A stretch of 64,000 bases of DNA from JACVRW01 sp963850205. Lineage in GTDB: Bacteria; Actinomycetota; Thermoleophilia; Solirubrobacterales; Thermoleophilaceae. The stretch is from NCBI GenBank assembly GCA_963850205.1, contig CAWKKJ010000012.1, forward strand, positions 186,001 through 250,000. Reading direction: 5' to 3'. The notes under the pieces were generated by a model. The model searched no databases, had not been told where the DNA came from, and worked only from the letters and a program-made list of their open reading frames with translations. This document shows positions 43,783 through 51,754 of this stretch, in pieces (position 1 is the first letter of the stretch; each line of letters opens with the position of its first letter). Both the position numbers and the translations under genes were made by a program.

Positions 43783-44890
43783 CGGTTCACCTTCTGCTCA
43801 GGGTTCGGAGACATCATCCAGCCCTCGGCCTCGAGCAGCAACTCGGTCATCCGCTCCCGGAAGCGCTCGGGAGCGAACGAGCGGGCGTGCTCGCGCAGCA
43901 CCTGCTCATCGAAGTCGAGGCCCTCGAAGCGCTCGATCGCCGCGCACACGCTCTCGACCGTCTGCTCGCCGAACAGCACGCCGGTCTCGCCGTCGCGGAC
44001 CGTGTCGCGCACGCCGCCGCGCCCGAAGGCGATCACCGGCACGCCCGCCGCCTGCGCCTCGACCGGCACGATCCCGAAGTCCTCCTCACCCGGGAACAGC
44101 AGCGCGCGGGCGCCGGCGAGCAGCCCGGGCAGCTCGGCGTCGTCACGCGGCCCAGGAACTCGGTGCCGGGCCCGGCGTGGGCGCGCACCGCCTCGCCCGC
44201 GCCCGTCGCCGGCGACCTTGAGCGGGCGGCCCAGCCGCGCGCAGGCCGCGACCGCGAGGTCGGCGCGCTTGTAGGGGACGAGCCGGCTCAGGAACAGGTA
44301 GTAGCCCTCGTCGGCGCGCGCGGCAGGCCGAGCAGCGCGTCGACCTCGACCGGCGGGTGCAGGACGTCGGCGCCGCGCCCGTAGAAGCGGCGGATCCGCG
44401 CGCGACGAAGTTCGAGTTGGCCAGGAAGCGGTCCGGCCCGCGCGAGGCGGCGAGGTCGCGCCGGCGCAGCCACGGCAGCAGCGCCGCGCGCCGAGCCGGC
44501 CGGCGCGGCCGAGGTCCTCCCCCCGCGAGGAAGCCGGGTCCCAGGCGTAGCGCATCGGCGTGTGGCAGTAGCAGACGTGCGGCGCCGTCCGGCGGCGCGT
44601 ATCACGTTCTTCGCGCACGCGTGGTTGGTGGAGAGCACGAGGTCGAAGCCGCGCAGGTCGAACGAGCGGAACGCCGTGTCCATCAGCGGCAGCAGCTTCG
44701 GGTAGTGGCGCGGGGCGCCGGGGACGCGGTCAGGAACGAGGTGTGCACCGGGCGCGGGGGATCGCCTGGGGCCAGGGCGCCGGGTCGTAGATCGTCGTGA
44801 ACAGCTCGGCCTGCGGGAACACGTCGAGCATCGCGAGCACGACCTGCTCGGAGCCGCCCGGGATCGTCAGCCACTCATGCGAGATCGCCA
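43779..44890 (-). pseudogene. GT4-family glycosyltransferase (mannosyltransferase-like), multiply frameshifted
   Basis: Readable across frames from about 44890: VAISHEWLTIPGGSEQVVLA, MLDVFPQAELFTTIYDPAPW, MDTAFRSFDLRGFDLVLSTN, HVCYCHTPMRYAWDP (a motif of mannosyltransferases of the WbdA/WbaZ type), YYLFLSRLVPYKRADLAVAA and the donor site FPGEEDFGIVPVEAQAAGVP, ending GWMMSPNPEQ. At least five single-base indels lie between 44150 and 44760. The C-terminal third is in one frame to the stop. It is probably the downstream neighbour of the phosphoglycosyltransferase in one minus-strand operon. Confidence 0.72.
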
Positions 44891-44938
44891 CGCGCGGGAA
44901 GCGCGCGCCGTATCACGCGGCGGGCGCGGCGTACGGCG

Positions 44939-46460
44939 TCACGCGAGGTGCTCGGAACGCGCGCCGAAGGTCAGCAGAAGGATCTTCAGATCGAGACAGA
45001 GCGACCAGTTCTCGATGTAGTAGTTGTCCCACTCGACCCGGTCGCGCAGCGACGTCTTGCCGCGCAGGCCGTTGACCTGCGCCCAGCCCGTAATCCCGGA
45101 CTTGACGCGATGGCGGTCGCTCGTAGCGGTCGATGCCGGAGCCGAAGAGGTCTACGAACTCCGGCCGCTCGGGTCGCGGGCCGATGAGGCTCATCTCACC
45201 GCGCACGACGTTGATCAGCTGCGGCAGCTCGTCGAGCGACGTGCGGCGCATGAACGCACCGATCTTCGTCCGCCGGTCCACCCCCTCGATCCCGCCGGGA
45301 GCGATGTCGGCTGGCAGCACGAAGGCGTTGTCGTCCACCAGCTGGTCGACGGGCTCGGGGCGCATCGAGCGGTACTTCAGGATCTTGAAGCGCCGCCCGT
45401 CACGTCCGATCCGCCACTGGCGAAAGAAGATCGGCCCGGGCGAGCTCAGGCGTACTCCGAACGCCAGAGCCAGGAGCAGGGGGGAGAGCACGACCAGCAG
45501 CCCTGCGGCCCCCAGCCGGTCGAGCACGTGCTTGACCGCGAACTGCCAGCCCTTGGGGTCGATCGAGTGCAGGCCGAAGAGCGGCAGCCCGCCCAGGTGC
45601 ACCAGCGCCACGCGCACGTTCACGCTCTCGAACAGGCGTGGCACGATCGACACCTGGAGCCGCCGCACCTCGCACTCGCGGACCAGGGGCACGAGCAGCC
45701 GGTCAGGGGCCGTGCTGAAGCCCAGCACGACGTGGCCCGCGCCCGTGCGCTCGACGACGCTGCCCAGGTCCTCCGGTCCTCCGAGCACGGGCGCCCGCCG
45801 GTCCGGCACCATGTCCGCGGGCGGGGGGTCCGAGTCGAGGAAGCCCACCGGGAGCAGCCCGAGCTGGGGCTGGGAGTTCAGGCGCCGCTCGACGAGCCCG
45901 CCCACCTGGCCCGCGCCGACGATCAGGGTGGGCACGAAGATCAGCCTGCCCGCGCGGGCCCTCCTCTGTGCCCAGGTGAACACGATCCGGCCTCCGACCA
46001 CGTACGCGGTGCCGAACAGCCACGCCCGGCCGAGCAGCGAGGCGGCCTCGAAGGAGGGGCTGAGCACGGCGGCTCCGGCGATCAGGGCGGTGGTGGCCAG
46101 CGAGGTGGCGGCGATGAGCTGGCCAACGCCGTCCACCAGACGGAGGGCGATGCGGTCGCGGTAGAGCCTCCAGCTCGCGAACAGGGCGAGCACCAGCGGC
46201 GGCAGCAGCCAGATCAGCCAGGCCCCTTCCGCGTCGGCATAGGTGCCCGGCGCTCCGAGCACGGTGGCCACGTTGCCGAGCGTCAGCAAGACCGCGTCCG
46301 CGATCAGCAGGCAGAAGGCCCGGCCCCGGCCCTGGAACAGGAACTCCGCGACGCTCCGGCGGTCGCGCGCCGGCGCGCTCTTGGGGGCTGCGCCCGCCTG
46401 CCCCTGGTCGGGCGGAGCGGCCCGCGAAGGCGAGCCGGATGCATACCCCTCCTGCATCAC
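44939..46460 (-). CDS. Polyprenyl glycosylphosphotransferase (WbaP/WcaJ-like initiating enzyme; one frameshift near 3' end)
   Basis: 506 residues after correcting one base near 45112. Four N-terminal membrane segments precede a CoA-binding-like domain (LIFVPTLIVGAGQVGGLVER). After a fifth membrane segment comes the catalytic sugar-transferase domain: SSPGPIFFRQWRIGRDGRRF, KILKYRSMR, RRTSLDELPQLINVVRGEMS and LIGPRPERPEFVDLFG. Beyond the break the expected tail is readable in the next frame (VKSGITGWAQVNGLRGKTSL, YYIENWSLCLDLKILLLTFG), with the stop at 44939. It transfers a sugar-1-phosphate to undecaprenyl phosphate to begin the repeat unit. Start GTG 46460 or ATG 46457. Confidence 0.87.
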
Positions 46461-46516
46461 CAGCCTAAGTATCGACCCAAGGCCCCCGGAACGTTCGCTT
46501 CAGCGCCCAGAAAGCA

Positions 46517-46546
46517 TTCGGACGCGGCCCGAAGGCCGCGTCCGAA
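46517..46546. terminator. Perfect 13-bp inverted repeat, probable terminator
   Basis: A perfect 13-bp stem (TTCGGACGCGGCC at 46517-46529) closes on a CGAA loop with its exact complement at 46534-46546. It lies between the LPFTG gene and the phosphoglycosyltransferase gene. On the minus strand it is followed by TGCTTTCT, a weak T-tract. Confidence 0.6.
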
Positions 46547-46588
46547 AATTGTGTCGGCGCGCTGCGCCGCACGAAATGTCCGTGCGAG

Positions 46589-46882
46589 CTAGGCGGGCAG
46601 GTCGGGCGCGCGCGTCAGACGGCGCATCCCGAAGCCTGCGGCCACCAGGAGCCCGCCAGCGCCCACGAGGAGCGCGACGTCGAGCCCGGTGAAGGGCAGG
46701 GTGCCCCCGGTGTCGCTGGTGGCCGTCGCGGACGGAGGCGTGCCGCCACCGCCGCTGGTGTCAACCTGTGTCTGAATCTGGCCGCCCTCGTCCGAGTATC
46801 CGTCCACCGACGGCTGGGCGTAAGCCACCGTCGCGAAGGACAGCACAGCAAGTGCGGCAAGCATTGCGATGAGTGTCTTCAT
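46589..46882 (-). CDS. Small secreted protein with LPFTG cell-wall sorting signal
   Basis: 97 residues: a signal peptide (LIAMLAALAVLSFATVAYAQ), only ~45 mature residues rich in Gly, Ser, Thr and Gln, then a complete sortase signal. The signal is LPFTG, a hydrophobic span (DVALLVGAGGLLVAAGFG) and a basic tail (MRRLTRAP). The mature part has no domain, so the protein is mostly an anchor. A ribosome site AAAGGGA precedes the ATG. It is co-directional with a sortase (49263) and a ligase-TPR protein (47080) just upstream, so it is the likely sortase substrate and possibly the acceptor for a glycan. Confidence 0.8.
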   Translation of the reverse strand: MKTLIAMLAALAVLSFATVAYAQPSVDGYSDEGGQIQTQVDTSGGGGTPPSATATSDTGGTLPFTGLDVALLVGAGGLLVAAGFGMRRLTRAPDLPA

Positions 46883-47079
46883 AGCGTCCCTTTGTCGTTT
46901 GTGGCACGGATACGGGGGAGGCTCCCGGGTATGGCGAGCTTCCTTGCGATCCCCCAGCCGTTACGAGTTGAGCCTTCAATTCCTGGCCCGAAGACTCCGC
47001 TACACCTTGATAACACGGGCCTCGCAACCGCGCCACTAAAACTCTCCTAAAGGGTGGGTTGAGTGACTCTCCTCACTCT
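46883..47079 (-). promoter_or_regulatory. 197-nt leader/intergenic region with two potential RNA hairpins
   Basis: No gene seen. On the transcribed (minus) strand, GGCCCG and CGGGCC (47023-46987 region) can pair. Nearer the start codon, TGGGGGA...TCCCCC (46957-46916) can pair around an inner GCTC/GAGC stem. It may be a structured leader of the LPFTG gene or a terminator of the ligase gene. It does not match a riboswitch class I know. Confidence 0.35.
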
Positions 47080-49128
47080 TCAGCCGCCCGTCACGGCGCC
47101 GCCCCGGTCGTAGGCCCGTCTGCGGATACGGCGGTTGACCTCCTCGGCCGATACCCGCTCGCCCCGGCGCACAGCCCGGAAGGTCTGGCGGGCCACCGGG
47201 TCTCGGGGGGTGAGCACCAGCACGCGGCGCAGCAGCGCCAGCGCACGCTCGCGCCGGCCCTCGTCGGCGGCCAGCAGCCCGAGCTCGAGCAGGGCGTAGG
47301 CGTTCTCCGGGTCGCGCTCGAGGGCCTCGGCGAACTCCGCGCGCGCTCGGGCGGGCTCCCCGAGCGACAGGGCGATGGTCGCGGCGGTGAGCGGCGGGTC
47401 GGTGGCGAGCGGGTTGAGGGCGGCGGCCGAGTCGAGCTGGTCGAAGGCGCCGGCCGGGTCGGCCTGCCAGCTCTCGCCCGCACGCTCGGTCTGAAGCTTC
47501 GAGATCCACGGGGGGACGAGCGTGAGGGCGAGGGCCACGGCCACCAGCCCGGCGGGCACGGCCAGCGCCAGGCGGCCGGGCCGGGCGGGGGCGCCCTCGG
47601 GCTCGGGCCGGAGCTCGCGCCGGGGAGCGAGCGCCACGGCCACGCCGAGCATCGCGAAGGCCGGCGCGGTGAGGCCGGCGAACTCCCAGAACCAGTCCAC
47701 CGAGGCGTGCAGGAACCAATAGCCGGCCACGCCCAGCGCACCGCCCGCCACCGCGCGCCGGCTGCGGGGCGAGCCGCGCACCACCAGCGCCGCCAGCAGC
47801 GCGGCGAGCAGCGCGCCGCCCAGGAGCACTACGCCCACCAGCCCGGTCTGCGACAGCACGCCCATCTCCAGCGAGTGGGGGAAGCGGGGGAGCTCGCGGC
47901 TGGTGCCCCGGCGCAGGTACTCGGTCTGGAAGTTCTCGATTCCGATCCCGCGTATCGGCTCCTCCTCGAAGAGCTCCCACGCGGTCTTCCAGAAGTCGTA
48001 GCGGTTGCTGCCCCCGCTGGCGAACCGCGAGCGGCCCGACTCCACGCCGCTTCCCGACTTGAAGTCCTGCCAGGTGGGCTGCAGGCGGTCCTCCGGCTCG
48101 CCGGCGGCGGCCGCGGCCAGCAGGCCGGCCAGCGCCAGAGCGGTCACCACGATCAGCCCCAGGCGCAGGCCGCGCTCCACCCCCGCCGACACGCGCACGC
48201 GCAGCTCGGCCAGCGCCCAGACCAGGCCGACCAGCGCCAGCGCGGCGCCGACCCCCAGGCAGGCGGTCACGGCGTCGTCCAGGCGCCCGGCGAGGGTCCC
48301 GACGCCGGCGTCGTTGCTCACCGCCAGCAGCGGCTCGCTGGCGACCAGGCAGGCGAGGGCCACCGCGGCGATCGCGGCCAGCAGCCGCACCCGGCCCGGC
48401 GTGACGAGCACGAACAGCACCAGCGCGCCGGGCAGCGCCAGCGCCCAGCCCCGGCTCTGGCCCATGAGGGCGATCGCGGCCAGGAGCCCCGCGGAGCCCA
48501 GGAAAAGCGGCCGGAAAAAGGGGCCGGTCTCGCGCTGGGCGCCGGAGAACAGGCAGGCGAACGCTCCCATGGTCCACAGCGCCACGTTCGCGTTGATGTA
48601 GCCCGCGGGCTCGGAGAAGCGGGCGTCCACGAAGTACCCGGTCGGGTCCACGGCCCCGGCCGCCTTCAGGAGCTCGATCAGCCCGATCCCCGCCAGCCCG
48701 AGCCCGAACAGGCCGAGCACGATCCGCCCGCCCCGCTCGCTCATGGGCCAGAGCGCGAACAGGGAGAAGACCATCAGGTACAGCGCGGTGCGGTTGGCGC
48801 CGTCCCAGGCGTCGCCCTGCTGCCCCGCCCAGCTGATGGAGAGATAGGTCCAGACGGTGTACGCCGCCAGCAGCGCCACGGCGGCGATCGCGACGCGCGG
48901 CACCCCGCGCGGCGGGCCCACCGCCACCACACAGAGCACGAGCAGGGCCAGCACGAACAGGGCCGCCGGGTACCAGCTCGTGGGGTAGTAACCGGCGTCG
49001 GCTGCGGCCAGCGCGAGGAAGGTGACGACGGCCGCCAGGCAGGGGAGCAGGGCGGGCGACTCGCGCGTCAGCTCCCCCAGGACCACGACCGGCCGCGGCA
49101 GCCGGTAGTTTCGCTCCCTCGGCTCCAT
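47080..49128 (-). CDS. O-antigen ligase-like membrane protein with C-terminal TPR domain (paralogue of 4416-6446)
   Basis: 682 residues. About 12 membrane helices with the ligase region FEEEPIRGIGIENFQTEYLR and ELPRFPHSLEMGVLSQTGLV. A final helix (LALAVPAGLVAVALALTLVP) is followed by a TPR segment (AGAFDQLDSAAALNPLATDP, RAEFAEALERDPENAYALLE). Layout and motifs match the protein at 4416 almost one to one. It sits between a sortase and its probable LPFTG substrate on the same strand, so it may transfer a polymer to a cell-wall protein or related acceptor. Its ATG overlaps, head to head, the ATG of a small plus-strand ORF. Confidence 0.87.
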   Translation of the reverse strand: MEPRERNYRLPRPVVVLGELTRESPALLPCLAAVVTFLALAAADAGYYPTSWYPAALFVLALLVLCVVAVGPPRGVPRVAIAAVALLAAYTVWTYLSISWAGQQGDAWDGANRTALYLMVFSLFALWPMSERGGRIVLGLFGLGLAGIGLIELLKAAGAVDPTGYFVDARFSEPAGYINANVALWTMGAFACLFSGAQRETGPFFRPLFLGSAGLLAAIALMGQSRGWALALPGALVLFVLVTPGRVRLLAAIAAVALACLVASEPLLAVSNDAGVGTLAGRLDDAVTACLGVGAALALVGLVWALAELRVRVSAGVERGLRLGLIVVTALALAGLLAAAAAGEPEDRLQPTWQDFKSGSGVESGRSRFASGGSNRYDFWKTAWELFEEEPIRGIGIENFQTEYLRRGTSRELPRFPHSLEMGVLSQTGLVGVVLLGGALLAALLAALVVRGSPRSRRAVAGGALGVAGYWFLHASVDWFWEFAGLTAPAFAMLGVAVALAPRRELRPEPEGAPARPGRLALAVPAGLVAVALALTLVPPWISKLQTERAGESWQADPAGAFDQLDSAAALNPLATDPPLTAATIALSLGEPARARAEFAEALERDPENAYALLELGLLAADEGRRERALALLRRVLVLTPRDPVARQTFRAVRRGERVSAEEVNRRIRRRAYDRGGAVTGG

Positions 49129-49276
49129 GCGCGTTCTCCTGAAGGTCCTCTATTGGCTCGCCGTGCTGGCGATCTCCGCCGCGCTGGTGATCGGGCTCAT
49201 CCTCTGGTTCGAGTCGCAGGACGCGTCGGAGCTCGAGGACTCCGCGCGCCCGGGCCCGTCCATCAGCTCCGCCTGA
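49127..49276 (+). CDS. Possible 49-residue single-pass membrane protein
   Basis: ATG at 49127 opens a 49-codon frame: a basic start (MRVLLKVLYW), one hydrophobic span (LAVLAISAALVIGLILWF) and an acidic/polar tail (ESQDASELEDSARPGPS). Nearly every codon ends in G or C, like the real genes here, and it fills the only gap between the ligase and sortase genes. Against it: its start overlaps the divergent ligase start, so its promoter would have to lie inside that gene, and no ribosome site is obvious. It overlaps the sortase 3' end by 14 nt. Confidence 0.4.
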   Translation: MRVLLKVLYWLAVLAISAALVIGLILWFESQDASELEDSARPGPSISSA

Positions 49277-49880
49277 CCCCGGACCGCTCGCGCTCGGCCA
49301 GGCGGGCGAACACGATCACCCGCTGCGCGGCGCTGTAGAGCGGGTGGCAGGCGCTCAGCAGGAGCCGGTTGTAGCCGACGGGCTCCAGCACCGACAGGTC
49401 CTGGTCGTCGACGATCTTCACCCGCTCCACCCGGTAGATGAAGCGGCCGTAGGTGAGATCGAGCGAGATCACCTGGCCGCGCTTCAGCTTGTCGACGTCG
49501 CGGAAGGGCGCTCCGTAGGTCGTGCGGTGACCGGCAATGGCCACCGTGCCGCGCTCGCCCGGCAGGGGTGTGTCCGGGTAATGCCCGGGGCCCTTGCGGA
49601 GGTTCCCCGTGTCGGTGCCCTCGACCACGTACTCGGACACGCCGATGGCGGGGATCTGGAGCTTGCCGATGGCGTCCCCCGGCAGCGGCCGGCGCTGGCG
49701 GACGCGCTTCTTGACCTTCTCGGGCGGGTCGAAGAGCTGCTTCTCGAGCTGCGTCTGCTGGCGCTGGGAGACGAACGCCGACACCGGTTCCTGCCAGAGG
49801 ACGGTGGCGGCGGCGTCGCCGATGAGCAGGACTCCGCTCACGATCATCACGGCCGCGACGAAGCGCAGTACTGCCCGCAT
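49263..49880 (-). CDS. Sortase (class D/E-like transpeptidase)
   Basis: 205 residues. An N-terminal membrane anchor (FVAAVMIVSGVLLIGDAAAT) is followed by a sortase beta-barrel: IPAIGVSEYVVEGTD, TVAIAGHRTTYGAPFRDVD (catalytic His), LLLSACHPLYSAAQRVIVFA (catalytic Cys, with Arg in AAQR). The Cys-His-Pro order fits class E/D enzymes of actinobacteria. The ATG at 49880 (MRAVLRF) is 8 nt after a TACACT hexamer; the frame runs 23 codons further but without support. It should anchor the LPFTG protein at 46589 to peptidoglycan or a similar nucleophile. Confidence 0.88.
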   Translation of the reverse strand: MRAVLRFVAAVMIVSGVLLIGDAAATVLWQEPVSAFVSQRQQTQLEKQLFDPPEKVKKRVRQRRPLPGDAIGKLQIPAIGVSEYVVEGTDTGNLRKGPGHYPDTPLPGERGTVAIAGHRTTYGAPFRDVDKLKRGQVISLDLTYGRFIYRVERVKIVDDQDLSVLEPVGYNRLLLSACHPLYSAAQRVIVFARLAERERSGVRRS

Positions 49881-49888
49881 GGAGGCGC

Positions 49889-49894
49889 AGTGTA
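49889..49894 (-). promoter_or_regulatory. Putative -10 (TACACT) for the sortase gene
   Basis: TACACT ends 8 nt before the ATG at 49880 and supports that start. It lies 13 bp from the plus-strand TACGCT (49908-49913) of pckG. Confidence 0.45.
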
Positions 49895-49907
49895 GGGAGC
49901 GCCGGGT

Positions 49908-49938
49908 TACGCTTAACGGTCTCCGGACCTGGAAGGAG
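49908..49938 (+). promoter_or_regulatory. Putative -10 (TACGCT) and ribosome site of pckG
   Basis: GGGTTACGCT (TACGCT at 49908-49913) is followed by GGAAGGAG (49931-49938) and the ATG at 49952, so pckG has a conventional leader. Confidence 0.45.
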
Positions 49939-49951
49939 ACTCCCACCACCG

Positions 49952-51754
49952 ATGACGCAAGCCACCACCGCCCCGACCACCAACCGCAAGCTGGCCGACT
50001 GGGTCGACGAGGTTGCGGAGCTGACCCAGCCGGAGTCGATTCGCTGGTGTGACGGTTCCGCCGAGGAGTACGACGACCTGTGCCGCCAGCTCGTCGAGGC
50101 GGGGACCTTCGAGCAGCTGTCCGACACCAAGCGCCCCAATTCGTACCTCTCGCGCTCGGACCCCGACGACGTCGCGCGCGTGGAGGACAGGACCTTCATC
50201 TGCTCGGAGGCCGAGGACGACGCCGGGCCCACCAACAACTGGCGCGAACCGGCCGCGATGCGCGACACGCTGTCCAAGCTCTTCCGTGGCTCGATGCGCG
50301 GCCGGATCATGTACGTGGTGCCCTTCTCGATGGGTCCGCTGGGCTCGCCCATCGCGGAGATCGGAGTGCAGGTCACCGACTCGCCCTACGTGGCGGTGTC
50401 GATGCGCATCATGACCCGGATGGGCGCCTCGGCGCTGGACGCCCTGGGCGAGGGGGGCGAGTTCGTGCCCTGCCTGCACTCGGTGGGAATGCCGCTGGTG
50501 GACGGCGTCGAGGACGTGCCCTGGCCCTGCAACGGTGAGAACAAGTACATCGTCCACTTCCCGGAGACGCGCGAGATCTGGTCCTTCGGCTCGGGCTACG
50601 GCGGGAACGCGCTTCTGGGCAAGAAGTGCCTGGCCCTGCGCATCGCCTCGGTCATGGCCCGGGACGAGGGCTGGCTGGCCGAGCACATGCTGATCCTCAA
50701 GCTGACCTCGCCCGAGGGTGCCGTGAAGCACATCGCGGGCGCGTTTCCCTCGGCCTGCGGCAAGACCAACCTGGCCATGCTGATCCCCACGCTCGAGGAC
50801 TGGACGGTCGAGACGATCGGGGACGACATCGCCTGGATGAAGTTCGGCTCCGACGGCCGTCTGTACGCGATCAACCCCGAAGCCGGCTTCTTCGGGGTGG
50901 CGCCCGGCACCAGCGAGCAGACCAACCCGAACGCGATGGCCACCGTGCGCGAGAACACCGTCTTCACCAACTGTGCCCGCACCGACGACGGGGACGTGTG
51001 GTGGGAGGGCATGACCGAGGAGCCGCCGGCGCACGCCATCGACTGGATGGGCGACGACTGGATCCCCACCGACGACTCGGAGGCCGCGCATCCCAACGCC
51101 CGCTTCACCACCCCCGCGGCGCAGTGCCCCTCGATCGCCGACAACTGGGAGGACCCCGACGGCGTGCCCATCGACGCCTTCCTGTTCGGCGGTCGCCGGG
51201 CCACGGTGGTGCCCCTGGTGCAGGAGGCCTACGACTGGGAGCACGGCGTGTTCCTGGGCTCGATCATGGGCTCGGAGAAGACCGCCGCGGCCGCCGGGGC
51301 CGTGGGCAACCTGCGCTTCGACCCCATGGCCATGCTGCCCTTCTGCGGCTACCACATGGGCGACTACTTCGCCCACTGGCTGCGCTGCGGCGAGCGTGAG
51401 GGAGCCGTGCTGCCGCGGATCTTCATGGTCAACTGGTTCCGCAAGGACGACGACGACAGCTTCCTCTGGCCCGGGTTCGGCGAGAACAGCCGGGTGCTGG
51501 CCTGGATCTTCCGCCGCTGCGACGACGAGGCCGACGCCCTCGACACGCCCATCGGCCGGGTCCCCGCGGCGGGCGCGATCGACACCAGCGGGCTGGAAGT
51601 CTCCGACGAGGCCATGGCCGAGCTGCTCAAGGTGGACCCGTCCGAGTGGCGGGAGCAGCTGCCGCAGATGCAGGAGCATCTCGCCACCTTCGGCGACCGG
51701 CTGCCGGCGGCGCTGCGCGCGCAGCTGGACTCGCTCGAGGAGCGCCTCAGCTAG
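49952..51754 (+). CDS. pckG: Phosphoenolpyruvate carboxykinase (GTP)
   Basis: 600 residues, full length for the GTP-dependent family. Kinase-1/P-loop AGAFPSACGKTNLAMLIP with the reactive Cys, kinase-2 region TIGDDIAWMKFGSDGRLYAI, PEP/OAA-binding YGGNALLGKKCLALRIAS and guanine-site WFRKDDDDSFLWPGFGENSR are all present. It converts oxaloacetate plus GTP to PEP and CO2 (gluconeogenesis or anaplerosis). It is not part of an obvious operon; the next gene is convergent and overlaps by 4 nt. Growth on malyl-CoA-pathway or amino-acid carbon would need this step. Confidence 0.97.
   Translation: MTQATTAPTTNRKLADWVDEVAELTQPESIRWCDGSAEEYDDLCRQLVEAGTFEQLSDTKRPNSYLSRSDPDDVARVEDRTFICSEAEDDAGPTNNWREPAAMRDTLSKLFRGSMRGRIMYVVPFSMGPLGSPIAEIGVQVTDSPYVAVSMRIMTRMGASALDALGEGGEFVPCLHSVGMPLVDGVEDVPWPCNGENKYIVHFPETREIWSFGSGYGGNALLGKKCLALRIASVMARDEGWLAEHMLILKLTSPEGAVKHIAGAFPSACGKTNLAMLIPTLEDWTVETIGDDIAWMKFGSDGRLYAINPEAGFFGVAPGTSEQTNPNAMATVRENTVFTNCARTDDGDVWWEGMTEEPPAHAIDWMGDDWIPTDDSEAAHPNARFTTPAAQCPSIADNWEDPDGVPIDAFLFGGRRATVVPLVQEAYDWEHGVFLGSIMGSEKTAAAAGAVGNLRFDPMAMLPFCGYHMGDYFAHWLRCGEREGAVLPRIFMVNWFRKDDDDSFLWPGFGENSRVLAWIFRRCDDEADALDTPIGRVPAAGAIDTSGLEVSDEAMAELLKVDPSEWREQLPQMQEHLATFGDRLPAALRAQLDSLEERLS

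Noticed and set aside
46883..47079. Cyclic-di-GMP or cyclic-di-AMP riboswitch
   Set aside because: Compared from memory with both consensus patterns; the conserved core blocks are missing.
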